From Caulobacter radicis (lineage in GTDB: Bacteria; Pseudomonadota; Alphaproteobacteria; Caulobacterales; Caulobacteraceae), in NCBI RefSeq assembly GCF_003094615.1, contig NZ_QDKO01000030.1, positions 92,541-156,540 of the forward strand: 64,000 bases of DNA. Direction: 5' to 3'. Of this stretch, positions 7,412-15,155 are shown one piece after another (the first letter of the stretch is position 1; each line of letters starts with the position of its first letter). The position numbers were made by a program, and so were the translations under genes. The notes beneath the pieces are model-generated. The model searched no databases and was not told the DNA's origin. It was given only the letters and a program-made list of their open reading frames with translations.

Positions 7412-8071
7412 ATGGTCTATCTGCGCTGGCGGCGCTTCATCGAGATGGCGTCGCTGGATCGTCCGTGGCTGGGCGACCTGATGGAGAAGCGCAAGGGCGA
7501 GGCGTTCCGCGCCGCCCCGGTCGAGCGCTGGGACCAGGAGTATCGCGACGGCGTCTACGACCGCCTGCACCGCTCCGACCAGCGCCACCATCATCGCCTG
7601 CTGGCGGCCATGATCGCCGACCGCTGGCCCAGCCCCCGCGTGCTCGAGATCGGGGCCGGCGAGGGGGTGTTCTTCGAGGCCCTGCGCAATCACCGCCCCG
7701 CCCGCTATGTGGGCGTCGACTTCTCCGAGCCGGCCGTGGTCACTGGCCAGAAGCGCCTGTCGGCCGAGATCGCCTCGGGCCAGGTCCAGATGCTGCTGGG
7801 CGACGGCCGCACCTTCGCCACCGACGAGGCCTTCGACGTGGTGGTGTTCTCAGAGTGCATCGAGCACTTGGGGCAGGTCGAGCCGCTGATCGAGCATTAT
7901 CGGGCCATGCTGGCGCCCGGCGGGGCCGTCGGCCTGACCATGTGGCTGTCGCTGAAGCCGTTGCGCCTGTGGCGGACGCTGAAGGCCATGGGCGAGGTTC
8001 ACGACGAGGCCGTGGTCAACACGCCGTGGGGCGGCGGATGGCTGGTGGCGACGGTCGGCGTGACGGAGTGA
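7412..8071 (+). CDS. class I SAM-dependent methyltransferase
   Basis: 219 residues. The SAM-binding motif I is VLEIGAGEG (77-85), followed by an acidic end of beta-2 (Y-V-G-V-D-F-S), the L-L-G-D-G-R segment, and V-V-F-S-E-C-I-E-H at motif IV. This is the Methyltransf_11/12-type fold. The substrate cannot be inferred. The first ~45 residues are basic and helix-prone, and the start could lie slightly downstream. It sits alone between two repeat-filled gaps, so it is probably monocistronic. Confidence 0.78.
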   Translation: MVYLRWRRFIEMASLDRPWLGDLMEKRKGEAFRAAPVERWDQEYRDGVYDRLHRSDQRHHHRLLAAMIADRWPSPRVLEIGAGEGVFFEALRNHRPARYVGVDFSEPAVVTGQKRLSAEIASGQVQMLLGDGRTFATDEAFDVVVFSECIEHLGQVEPLIEHYRAMLAPGGAVGLTMWLSLKPLRLWRTLKAMGEVHDEAVVNTPWGGGWLVATVGVTE

Positions 8072-8080
8072 GGCAAGGAA

Positions 8081-8290
8081 CCTCCCCCTCTGGGGGAGGC
8101 GATCGCGTAGCGATCGGTGGGGGGAAGTTGTTTCCGACGTTTCGGAAGCTGAAAACGTCCCCCCTCCGGCCCTCCGGGCCACCTCCCCCAGAGGGGGAGC
8201 TGTCGCGGAGCGACTGAGGGGGAAGTGATTGCGGCGTTTCAGAAGCCGCTTCCTCCTCCGGCCCTTCGGGCCACCTCCCCCTTCAGGGGG
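8081..8290. repeat. composite REP-like hairpin element (three half-units)
   Basis: It contains three half-units built from an outer hairpin (CCTCCCC...GGGGAGG) next to a small inner stem: GATCGC-gta-GCGATC near 8100-8115, TCGC-gga-GCGA near 8202, and GGCCC-ttc-GGGCC near 8260. Flanking sequence is conserved while the inner stem changes on both sides, so pairing is kept. The element fills the gap between the methyltransferase and the ilvE terminator. Confidence 0.75.
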
Positions 8291-8297
8291 AAGGTCA

Positions 8298-8330
8298 ATA
8301 AAAAACCCCGGAGCGTCGCCGCCCCGGGGT
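8298..8330 (-). terminator. intrinsic terminator of ilvE
   Basis: Read leftward, an ACCCCGG/CCGGGGT stem with a 12-base loop is followed by a run of six T. It lies 27 bp beyond the ilvE stop codon. Confidence 0.85.
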
Positions 8331-8357
8331 CTTTCAATTCAAAGCTCGAACCAGGCC

Positions 8358-9248
8358 TTACGCCGGGACGACTTCCTCGCGGCGCACCAGGGCGGCGTAG
8401 GCGTCCATCAGGCCCAGCGACAGCTTGCCGGGCGTGAAGGTGAACTCGCCGATCTCGGCCACCGGGGTGACTTCGGCGGCGGTGCCGACGATGAAGCATT
8501 CACTGAAGCCGGCCAGCTCTTCCTTCTCGATGTGGCGCTCGACCACCTCGATCCCCTGGCCCTTGGCGATCTCGATCACCGTGCGGCGGGTGATGCCGTC
8601 CAGGAAGCAGTCGGGCTTGGGCGTGTGCAGCACGCCGTCCTTGACGAAGAACACGTTGGCGCCGGTCGCCTCGGCCACGTAGCCGCGGTAGTCCAGCATC
8701 ATCGCGTCGGTATAGCCGTCCTTCTCCGCGGCGTGCTTGGAGATGGTGCAGATCATGTAGAGACCAGCGGCCTTGGCGGCGACGGGGGCCGTCTTCGGAT
8801 CCGGGCGGTTATACCTGGCCCAGGTCAGGCGGATGCCCTTGGCCTTCAGCGCCGGGTCGAAGTAGCTGGGCCAGTCCCACACGGCGATGGCCACGTGGAT
8901 CTTGGTCGCTTGCGCCGAAACGCCGATCATTTCGCTGCCGCGCCAGGCGATCGGGCGCAGGTAGCAGTCGCTCAGGCCGTTCTTGGCGGCGGTCGCCTTG
9001 CAGGCCTCGTCGATCTCGGCCACCGTGTAGGGGATCTTGAAGTCGAGGATTTCGGCCGACTTGAAGAGGCGCTCGGTATGCTCGGTCAGCTTGAAGATCT
9101 CGCCGCCGTACATGCGCTCGCCCTCGAACACCGACGAGGCGTAGTGCAGGCCGTGCGTCAGTACGTGCACCTTCGCCTCGCGCCAGGGAACGAACTGGCC
9201 ATCCAGCCAGATCCATCCGTCGCGATCATCGAAGGGAACGAGAGACAT
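8358..9248 (-). CDS. ilvE: branched-chain amino acid aminotransferase IlvE
   Basis: A fold-type IV PLP aminotransferase of 296 residues, close to family length. Landmarks are H-G-L-H-Y-A-S-S-V-F-E-G-E-R (33-46), Y-L-R-P-I-A-W-R (96-103), the Schiff-base lysine Lys159 in V-A-A-K-A-A-G, E-A-T-G-A-N-V-F-F for PLP phosphate binding, and G-T-A-A-E-V-T-P-V near the end. It catalyses the last step in leucine, isoleucine and valine synthesis. It is transcribed divergently from the MarR gene, with 80 bp between starts, and has its own terminator. Confidence 0.92.
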   Translation of the reverse strand: MSLVPFDDRDGWIWLDGQFVPWREAKVHVLTHGLHYASSVFEGERMYGGEIFKLTEHTERLFKSAEILDFKIPYTVAEIDEACKATAAKNGLSDCYLRPIAWRGSEMIGVSAQATKIHVAIAVWDWPSYFDPALKAKGIRLTWARYNRPDPKTAPVAAKAAGLYMICTISKHAAEKDGYTDAMMLDYRGYVAEATGANVFFVKDGVLHTPKPDCFLDGITRRTVIEIAKGQGIEVVERHIEKEELAGFSECFIVGTAAEVTPVAEIGEFTFTPGKLSLGLMDAYAALVRREEVVPA

Positions 9249-9328
9249 CGGTCCAATACCTCCTTATTTGGAACCCGGTCCTTAGACGCCCGAGGAGCCC
9301 GAAGGTCAAACGAAATGGACGCTCGAGC

Positions 9329-9820
9329 ATGACGCCACACGCCGATCCCCGTCTGATCCTACGCGAGGAGGAGCTCGACGGCGGCCTGGAGTTGATTCTC
9401 CTGGCCGAGGCGGCCCTGTGGGCGGCGGTCGATGGCGTGCTTGAGACGGAAGGGCCGGGCCTGGGCCGTTCGCATTGGCGCGCGGCCTTCCTGCTGCGCC
9501 GGCGTCCGGGCATCGGCGTGCAGGACCTTTCCAAGCTCACCAGCCTGTCGAAGCAGGCGGCCAGCAAGACCCTTTCGGACCTCCAGCGCCTGGGCCTGGC
9601 GGAAAAGGCCTCGGGCGATCTCGACGCGCGACGCCGTCCGGCGGTGCTGACCGAGGCCGGCAAGGCCTTCGAGGCGCGGGTCAGCGAGCGGCTGCGGGCG
9701 CTCCTGGGCCGGGCCTATCGCACCGGCGGCCTCGACGGGGTTCCGGGGGCGCGGCGGATCCTGGCGGCCCTGGCCGGTCCACGCCAGGGGGTGGGCGTCA
9801 ATCGAAGGGAGGCGCTGTGA
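9329..9820 (+). CDS. petP: MarR-family transcriptional regulator, PetP-like
   Basis: 163 residues with a winged helix: the recognition region is L-S-K-L-T-S-L-S-K-Q-A-A-S-K-T-L-S-D-L-Q-R-L-G-L and the wing contains D-L-D-A-R-R-R-P. Its stop overlaps the start of the following response-regulator gene (GTGA), the same MarR-then-regulator order that I recall for petP-petR upstream of the cytochrome bc1 genes of Rhodobacter capsulatus. The symbol rests on that order and general similarity. The bc1 genes are not here, so the regulon is unknown. Confidence 0.7.
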   Translation: MTPHADPRLILREEELDGGLELILLAEAALWAAVDGVLETEGPGLGRSHWRAAFLLRRRPGIGVQDLSKLTSLSKQAASKTLSDLQRLGLAEKASGDLDARRRPAVLTEAGKAFEARVSERLRALLGRAYRTGGLDGVPGARRILAALAGPRQGVGVNRREAL

Positions 9821-10518
9821 GCCCCGAGGAAAGACGCGACCGCCACCTGCTGGTGGTCGACGACGACGATCGCATCCGCGAGCTGCTCAAGCAGTTCCTC
9901 AGCCGCGCCGGCTTCCGGGTCAGCGCCGCGGCCGACGCCGCCCATGCCGATCGGCTGATCGGGGTGATGGACTTCGACCTGCTGGTGCTCGACGTGATGA
10001 TGCCGGGCGAGGACGGTTTCGCCTTCACCAGGCGGGTGCGGGCCAAGGGCGGCGAGGTCGGCCGCATGCCGATCCTGATGCTGACCGCGCGCGACACCAC
10101 CGGCGACCGCATCGAGGGCCTGACCCACGGCGCCGACGACTACCTGGCCAAGCCGTTCGAGCCGCAGGAACTGCTGCTGCGCATCGAGTCGATCCTGCGC
10201 CGCGCCGCGCCCAAGCCGATGGGGCCGCAGGAGATCGTCATGGGCGACTGCGCCTTCATGCCCGATCGCGGCGAGCTGACCCGCGCCGGCGCCCCGGTGC
10301 GCCTGACCGAGGCCGAGGTCGCGCTGCTGCGGCGCCTGGCCCGGGCCCTGCACGAGCCGGTCGACCGCCTGGAACTGGCCCGCGACACCGCCGACGCCAC
10401 CGGCCGCGCCGTCGACGTCCAGGTCACCCGCCTGCGCCGCAAGATCGAGCCCGACCCCAAGAACCCTCGGTACCTGCAGACCGTGCGGGGGGTGGGTTAT
10501 CGGCTGGCGCCGGATTGA
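9817..10518 (+). CDS. petR: OmpR/PhoB-family response regulator, PetR-like
   Basis: 233 residues. The receiver domain (about 9-125) has the acidic cluster V-V-D-D-D-D, phospho-acceptor Asp59 in L-V-L-D-V-M-M-P-G-E-D-G, Thr in L-T-A-R, and Lys in A-K-P-F. The DNA-binding winged helix (about 135-233) ends V-R-G-V-G-Y-R-L. GTG start overlapping the MarR stop by 4 bp argues for coupling. The kinase gene downstream is the obvious partner but is separated by 287 bp of repeat DNA. Confidence 0.88.
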   Translation: MSPEERRDRHLLVVDDDDRIRELLKQFLSRAGFRVSAAADAAHADRLIGVMDFDLLVLDVMMPGEDGFAFTRRVRAKGGEVGRMPILMLTARDTTGDRIEGLTHGADDYLAKPFEPQELLLRIESILRRAAPKPMGPQEIVMGDCAFMPDRGELTRAGAPVRLTEAEVALLRRLARALHEPVDRLELARDTADATGRAVDVQVTRLRRKIEPDPKNPRYLQTVRGVGYRLAPD

Positions 10519-10532
10519 TGAGGATCATGCCG

Positions 10533-10800
10533 CAAGGAACCTCCCCCCGTGGGGGAGGCGGCCGAAGGCCGGTGGGGGGCCGTTTTCAGCTTCCGCAGGG
10601 CTTGGCCGATTTCGCGTTCACTCCCCCCACCGATCGCTCGGTGATCGCCTCCCCCACAGGAAGAGGTTCCTTGTTTGCGATCCTCCCCCCGAAGGGGGAG
10701 GTGGCGCGAAGCGCCGGAGGGGGAAGTATCTGCGGGGCTGGGGACTTCACTTCCCCCTCCGTCGGCTGCGCCGCCACCTCCCCCTTCAGGGGGAGGATCT
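10533..10800. repeat. composite REP-like hairpin array between regulator and kinase
   Basis: Four half-units occupy the whole gap: inner stems GGCC-gaa-GGCC (near 10562), a GATCG-type unit (near 10640), GGCGC-gaa-GCGCC (near 10705) and CGGC-tgc-GCCG (near 10763). The last outer hairpin, stem CCTCCCCC (10777-10784) with GGGGGAGG (10789-10796), contains the GGAGG that acts as the ribosome-binding site of the histidine kinase gene starting at 10806. Confidence 0.8.
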
Positions 10801-10805
10801 AAGTC

Positions 10806-12149
10806 ATGCGCCTGCGCACCCGCCTGTTCATTCCGCGCCAGATCAAGCGCTGGCTGCCGACCTCGCTGTTCGGCCGGTCGCTGCTGATCATCGTGCTGCC
10901 CGTGGCGGTGATGCAGATCGCCGTCACCTGGGGGTTCTTCGACGCCCACTGGGAGACGGTGAACAGCCGCCTGTCCGAGGGGCTGGCCGGCGACATCGCC
11001 TGGGCCGTGGCCACCTACCAGGACGACCCCAGCCCCGCCGCCGTCGACCGCATGGCCCAGCGGGCCGAGGAGACGATGGATCTGTCGATCGCCCTCCTGA
11101 GGGGGCGCGAGTTGCCGACGGGCAAGCGGCCGGCCATGTTCGCCTCGCTCGACCGCTCGATGCAGCGGGCCCTGGAGGAGCGGCTGGACGAGCGGTTCTG
11201 GTTCGACGCCTCCAACCGCTACGCCGCCCACGTCCAGATCCAGGTGAAAGTCAGGGAAGGCGTGCTGCGGATCTACGCCCCCACCGACCGCGCCTTCGCC
11301 ACCCAGGGGCACATCTTCATCCTGTGGATGGTGGTGGCGACGATGCTGCTGACGGCCATCGCCATCCTCTTCATCCGCAACCAGGTGCGGGCCATCGAGC
11401 GCCTGGCCGATGCGGCCGACGCCTTCGGTCGCGGCGCCGACCACGAGTTCAAGCCGCACGGCGCGCGCGAGGTGCGCCAGGCGGCCCAGGCGTTCCTGGC
11501 CATGAAGGCCCGCATCCAGCGCCACATCGAGCAGCGCACGGCCTTGCTGGCCAGCGTCAGCCACGACCTGCGCACGCCGCTGACCCGGCTGAAGCTGGAG
11601 ATGGCCCTCTCCGAGCCCGGTCCACAGGTCGAGGCCATCAAGCGCGATCTCTCCGAAATGGAGCACATGATCGACGAATACCTGGCCTTCGCGCGCGGAG
11701 AGGGCGGCGAGGCGCTGCAGGAGATCGAGCTGGCGCCGCTGATCGCCGGCGTCTGCGCGGCGGCCGAGCGCGGCGGGGCGCGGGTCGAGACCGTGCTCGA
11801 ACAGGATCTTGTGGCCAACCTGCGGTCCAGCGCCTTCAAGCGGGCCCTGGCCAACCTGGTCGACAACGCCGCCGCCCATGGCGACACCGTCCGGGTGACT
11901 CTGGAGGCGCGGCTGACGGGCGGGGTGAGCATCATCGTCGACGACGACGGTCCGGGCATTCCCGAGGACCGCTACGAGGACGCCTTCAAGCCCTTCAACC
12001 GGCTCGACGAGTCGCGGAACCAGAACGAGAAGGGCGTGGGCCTGGGCCTGGCGCTTGCTCGCGACATGGCGCGCGGGCTGGGCGGCGATCTGGTTCTGGA
12101 GCGCTCGCCGATGGGCGGCCTGCGGGCGGTGATGAGGCTGCCGGGCTAG
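10806..12149 (+). CDS. EnvZ-like sensor histidine kinase
   Basis: 447 residues: first membrane helix about 23-43, periplasmic sensor region about 44-165, second helix about 168-190, HAMP linker, then the phospho-acceptor motif S-V-S-H-D-L-R-T-P-L with His253. The ATPase domain has the N box N-L-V-D-N-A-A-A-H-G, G1 box D-D-D-G-P-G-I-P, and G2 box G-V-G-L-G-L-A-L-A. Overall it resembles EnvZ. It most likely phosphorylates the PetR-like regulator upstream. The ribosome site GGAGG at 10792-10796 lies inside a repeat hairpin. Its stop overlaps the stop of the convergent gene by 4 bp. Confidence 0.9.
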   Translation: MRLRTRLFIPRQIKRWLPTSLFGRSLLIIVLPVAVMQIAVTWGFFDAHWETVNSRLSEGLAGDIAWAVATYQDDPSPAAVDRMAQRAEETMDLSIALLRGRELPTGKRPAMFASLDRSMQRALEERLDERFWFDASNRYAAHVQIQVKVREGVLRIYAPTDRAFATQGHIFILWMVVATMLLTAIAILFIRNQVRAIERLADAADAFGRGADHEFKPHGAREVRQAAQAFLAMKARIQRHIEQRTALLASVSHDLRTPLTRLKLEMALSEPGPQVEAIKRDLSEMEHMIDEYLAFARGEGGEALQEIELAPLIAGVCAAAERGGARVETVLEQDLVANLRSSAFKRALANLVDNAAAHGDTVRVTLEARLTGGVSIIVDDDGPGIPEDRYEDAFKPFNRLDESRNQNEKGVGLGLALARDMARGLGGDLVLERSPMGGLRAVMRLPG

Positions 12150-12868
12150 AACGGCGCGGGAATGCGGCCCTGGATGAGGATCCTGGGCCGGGCCTCCGGC
12201 GCGCGCTCGACCGACACGTCGTACATCAGGTGAACGCTGTCGCCGAGCGGCCGGGGATGGCGGCTGATCCACAGGCTCCAGCGGCCGTCCTTGTCCTTGC
12301 GCAGGTGATAGAGGCCCGCCAGCGGCAGGGCCGCGAAGGCGGCCGCCTCGCCCTTGGGGCACGCGGCCGGGCCGCTGATCGTGTCGCAGGCCAGGCTCGC
12401 CTCGGCGCGCCGGCCCCGGGCCTGCTGGCCGACCAGCCAGGCCAGGAGCTTCGCGGCCTCCTCGGATGAGGCGCCCGAGACCGTGGCGAAGCCCTCCAGG
12501 CTCGAGCCTTGGCAGGCGGCGCCGGCGGCCAGGGTCTCTTTGACGCCGACCTTGGCGGGATCGGGCGCGATCGTCGGATCGCCGCCGCCCGGATCCTGGC
12601 GGTAGCGCAGTCCGACCTCGTGGATGCGACGGCCGCAGACGCCGGGCGCGATCGGAGCCGGAGCGTCGCCGAACTCGAAGCGGCCCATCACGGCCAGCAT
12701 GTGGTCGGGGCTGAACCGATGGGCGGTCGGGGCGGCGTCGGCCGGCAGCAGGGCGCGGGCGGCCGCCAGGTTGGCCGGGGTGTCGGGCGAGGGCGCCTGG
12801 GCGAGCGCCGGGCCGGCCAGGCCCAGGGCGACGAGGATCGAAAGGGCGGTGAGGGGTATGCGCGGCAT
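12146..12868 (-). CDS. secreted hypothetical protein, 240 aa
   Basis: Signal peptide MPRIPLTALSILVALGLAGPALAQ, then an alanine- and proline-rich mature protein with four cysteines (near G-V-C-G-R-R, A-A-C-Q-G-S, L-A-C-D-T-I and A-A-C-P-K-G) that could form two disulfides. The C-terminal part contains L-Y-H-L-R-K-D-K-D-G-R-W-S-L-W-I-S, a beta-rich stretch. No family recognised. It converges tail to tail with the EnvZ-like kinase, sharing 4 bp. Confidence 0.7.
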   Translation of the reverse strand: MPRIPLTALSILVALGLAGPALAQAPSPDTPANLAAARALLPADAAPTAHRFSPDHMLAVMGRFEFGDAPAPIAPGVCGRRIHEVGLRYRQDPGGGDPTIAPDPAKVGVKETLAAGAACQGSSLEGFATVSGASSEEAAKLLAWLVGQQARGRRAEASLACDTISGPAACPKGEAAAFAALPLAGLYHLRKDKDGRWSLWISRHPRPLGDSVHLMYDVSVERAPEARPRILIQGRIPAPF

Positions 12869-12983
12869 GGCGCGAGGCTCCCGCTATTTCGCGTTGCGCG
12901 CAACGGTCTTGAGTGCATCTATGGGTTGATTATTCGCCGTGTTCGCCTTTCCCGCTTTCGCGCCACGCAAAAGGGGTCGCGCC

Positions 12984-13712
12984 ATGAAGATCAAGGACAT
13001 CCAGCAGCAACTGGCCGCGCGCGGCTACACGCCGGGGCCGATCGACGGGATCTGGGGCCGCCAGACCATCGCCGCCGTCCGTCGTTTCCAGGGGCGGCAC
13101 GGGCTGGAGCCCGACGGCGTGGTCGGCCCGCTGACCCTGGCGGCGCTGTTCCAGGGCGCGCCGGCCGCCGCCGCCCCGACGCCCTCGTCCCTGACGGGCT
13201 TCGACGATCCCGGCCTCGTCTGGTTCCATGAGGCCCGCCGCCTGATCGGCACGCGCGAGAAGCCCGGCAAGGGCGACAATCCGGAGATCCTCGACTGGGC
13301 CTCCGAACAGGGCCTCAAGAGCATCTATACCGGCGACGACATCCCCTGGTGCGGCCTTTTCGTCGGCCACTGCGTCAGCAGCACGCTGGACCGCGAGGCT
13401 ACGCCCTCGAACCTGTTGGCGGCGCGGGCCTGGGAGCGGTTCGGCATCCCGATCGCCCCGACGCCCGGGGCGGTGATGGTGTTCTGGCGAGAGAGCCGGG
13501 GCGGCGGCAAGGGCCATGTCGGCTTCTACGCCGGCGAGGACGAGGCCGGCGCCTACCGCATCCTCGGCGGCAACCAGTCCGACAGCGTCTCGCTGGCCTG
13601 GCTGGGCAAGGACCGCTTCCTCGGCGCCCGCTGGCCCGCCACCGTGCCGCCGCCGGTCCCCCGTGCGATCAAGGTGACGCGCACGGCCGGCCTGTCGTGG
13701 AACGAGGCCTGA
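12984..13712 (+). CDS. peptidoglycan-binding protein with TIGR02594-type (CHAP/NlpC-like) domain
   Basis: 242 residues. Residues 1-55 are a PG_binding_1 domain (I-K-D-I-Q-Q-Q-L-A-A-R-G-Y, D-G-I-W-G-R-Q-T, L-E-P-D-G-V-V-G-P-L-T). After a Pro/Ala linker comes a putative cysteine amidase/peptidase domain with Cys123 in D-I-P-W-C-G-L-F-V and His178 in G-K-G-H-V-G-F-Y. Such proteins cut or remodel cell-wall peptides or serve as phage-type lysins. No signal peptide is visible, so export, if any, is not Sec-type. A cryptic phage or gene-transfer-agent origin is possible, but no other phage gene is nearby. I chose the ATG at 12984, preceded by AAAGGGG. Confidence 0.8.
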   Translation: MKIKDIQQQLAARGYTPGPIDGIWGRQTIAAVRRFQGRHGLEPDGVVGPLTLAALFQGAPAAAAPTPSSLTGFDDPGLVWFHEARRLIGTREKPGKGDNPEILDWASEQGLKSIYTGDDIPWCGLFVGHCVSSTLDREATPSNLLAARAWERFGIPIAPTPGAVMVFWRESRGGGKGHVGFYAGEDEAGAYRILGGNQSDSVSLAWLGKDRFLGARWPATVPPPVPRAIKVTRTAGLSWNEA

Positions 13713-13976
13713 CTAGCGAACGCGAGGCGTCCTGGATGCTCGATCCGCCGAGGTGATCAGGCGGGTCAGAACGTGCGAGCAGGCCAGGAACAGGCCTGCC
13801 CCGCCGACGCAAGCCACGACGTGAAACGCGTTGATCGAAGCGTCCGTGACGAGCAGTGGCCCCAGAAGGCCGCCTGAAAGCATGGCCCAGCGCAGGAGCC
13901 AGGGTGCGCGTCCGGCGAACATGCCTATCCCGCAGGCGACGAGGCACGGGACAAGCCATAGGTGCTCGGAGCGCAT
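13713..13976 (-). CDS. small membrane protein, 87 aa (hypothetical)
   Basis: Three hydrophobic segments (about 6-20, 24-45, 50-70) with short loops and a basic C-terminus (R-A-S-R-T-P-R-V-R). An AGAGG ribosome site precedes the ATG. It ends one base from the stop of the convergent peptidoglycan-binding gene. No family recognised. The coordinates are supported by the ribosome site and consistent hydrophobicity rather than homology. Confidence 0.55.
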   Translation of the reverse strand: MRSEHLWLVPCLVACGIGMFAGRAPWLLRWAMLSGGLLGPLLVTDASINAFHVVACVGGAGLFLACSHVLTRLITSADRASRTPRVR

Positions 13977-14000
13977 GGCGGGCCTCTGTCTCGCAATCGG

Positions 14001-14321
14001 TCAGGCGGCGACCAGAGGCTCGATCGCCTCCAGGTCGGCGCGGCGCTCGATCACGGCTTTCGAAAGGTCGTGCTGGGCCTGGAGGTTCATCCAGAACTGC
14101 GCGTTCATGCCGAACACCCGCTCCAGCCGCAGGGCGGTGTCGGGGGTGATGGGCTGAGCTTCACGGGTCAGGCGTTCGATCCGCGTGCGGTCCTTCAAGC
14201 CCATGGCCTTGGACAGCGCCCCGGCGGTCAGGCCCATCGGCGCCATGAAGTCCTCGCGCAGGATCTCGCCCGGATGAGGCAGGGGGCTGACGAAATCGAG
14301 ACCCAGGAAGGTGGCGCTCAT
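14001..14321 (-). CDS. higA: antitoxin HigA (XRE family)
   Basis: 106 residues with the HigA pattern: P-H-P-G-E-I-L-R-E-D-F at 16-26, a helix-turn-helix around L-T-A-G-A-L-S-K-A-M-G-L-K-D-R-T-R-I-E-R-L, I-T-P-D-T-A-L-R-L-E-R-V-F, and M-N-A-Q-F-W-M-N-L-Q. HigA neutralises the mRNA-cutting toxin HigB and represses the operon. The gene starts 12 bp after higB (toxin first, as usual for higBA). The operators upstream of higB are probably its target. Confidence 0.9.
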   Translation of the reverse strand: MSATFLGLDFVSPLPHPGEILREDFMAPMGLTAGALSKAMGLKDRTRIERLTREAQPITPDTALRLERVFGMNAQFWMNLQAQHDLSKAVIERRADLEAIEPLVAA

Positions 14322-14333
14322 GGTTGCGTATCC

Positions 14334-14615
14334 TCAGTGATAGTCGCCGAACCAGACGTCCTCCGGTCCGTCCGCGCCCCACCGGAAGGTGATGCGGAAC
14401 TGGTCGTTGACACTGACCGACCATTCGCCCGCCCGATCGCCTTCCAGCGCATGCAGGCGATTTCCCGGCGGGATGCGCATCTGCGCAACCTCGGTGACCG
14501 CGTTCAACTGAGCCAGCAGCCGGCGGGTCCGCTTCATGAGGTCGGCGGGGAAACCCCTAGGCGAGCCCCCGAGGAAAACGGCCAAGGCGGCGTCGCTCTT
14601 CCAGCTCTGGATCAT
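14334..14615 (-). CDS. higB: toxin HigB (RelE-superfamily ribosome-dependent endoribonuclease)
   Basis: 93 residues, the usual HigB length. Recognisable are N-R-L-H-A-L-E-G-D-R-A-G-E-W-S-V-S-V-N-D-Q-F-R-I-T-F-R-W and the end V-W-F-G-D-Y-H. The basic and aromatic residues in the second half are those that cleave mRNA on the ribosome in the family. First gene of a two-gene leftward operon with its promoter and operators at 14639-14691. Confidence 0.9.
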   Translation of the reverse strand: MIQSWKSDAALAVFLGGSPRGFPADLMKRTRRLLAQLNAVTEVAQMRIPPGNRLHALEGDRAGEWSVSVNDQFRITFRWGADGPEDVWFGDYH

Positions 14616-14638
14616 TGGCGGCGATCATTAGAGGATTG

Positions 14639-14691
14639 AGTGTAGCGCGTTGCGCTACGTTTGGCAAGGTCTGTGTAGCGTATTGCGCTAC
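14639..14691 (-). promoter_or_regulatory. higBA promoter with two operator palindromes
   Basis: Read leftward, a -35 box TTGCCA (14662-14667) and a -10 box TACACT (14639-14644) are separated by exactly 17 bases. Two palindromes of the form GTAGCG-n5-CGCTAC lie at 14642-14658, filling the spacer and overlapping the -10, and at 14675-14691, just upstream of the -35. Their centres are 33 bp apart, about three helical turns, so two HigA dimers could bind the same DNA face and cover the promoter. Confidence 0.8.
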
Positions 14692-14701
14692 GCCTTCGAG
14701 G

Positions 14702-15082
14702 TCACCAGCGGCCCGGCTTCCATTCGATCGGCAGGGTCAGCCAGCGGCCGTCGACCGGCTTGCCCTCGGCGTCCTTGGGCTTCATCCGGAACAGGCGCGA
14801 CAGCTTGAGGGCGGCCGCGCCGAGGTCGGCATCGGTCGGGGCCTCGCTGGTCACGGTGCAGCCGGAGACGGCGCCGGCGGCGTCGACCCGGCATTCCAGC
14901 ACGGCCTTGCCGCCCTTGGTTCCCGCGCGCACGGGATAGTAGTTGTGCATGTCGTTGACCGACGGCGTGCGCGCCCAAACCGGACGTGTGACGAAGTCGC
15001 GGGTCTCCTCGGCGGCGGCCGAATGCGCGGCGCCAAGGGCGGCGATCGCGGCGGCGCAGGCCAGCGTGGTCTTCCAGGTCAT
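14702..15082 (-). CDS. periplasmic TonB C-terminal-like protein
   Basis: 126 residues. The signal peptide is MTWKTTLACAAAIAALGAAHSAAAEE. The remainder has the TonB C-terminal fold pattern: K-A-V-L-E-C-R-V-D-A-A-G-A-V-S-G-C-T-V-T-S-E-A-P, then D-L-G-A-A-A-L-K-L-S-R-L-F-R-M-K-P, in which the paired cysteines could bridge. There is no N-terminal membrane anchor, so it is not a working TonB energiser. Such short secreted proteins are common in Caulobacterales and their role is unknown. I chose the ATG at 15082 because it begins the signal peptide. Confidence 0.72.
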   Translation of the reverse strand: MTWKTTLACAAAIAALGAAHSAAAEETRDFVTRPVWARTPSVNDMHNYYPVRAGTKGGKAVLECRVDAAGAVSGCTVTSEAPTDADLGAAALKLSRLFRMKPKDAEGKPVDGRWLTLPIEWKPGRW

Positions 15083-15155
15083 GTGCGGCTTTCGTCCCCC
15101 GACGGTCGTTACGGCGCCACTATCGGCCGTAACGGCCTGGGCCTGCAACCTGGCT

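Noticed and set aside
12984..13712. Prophage or gene-transfer-agent remnant suggested by the lysin-like gene
   Set aside because: No terminase, portal, capsid or tail gene is adjacent, and composition is the same as the flanks.
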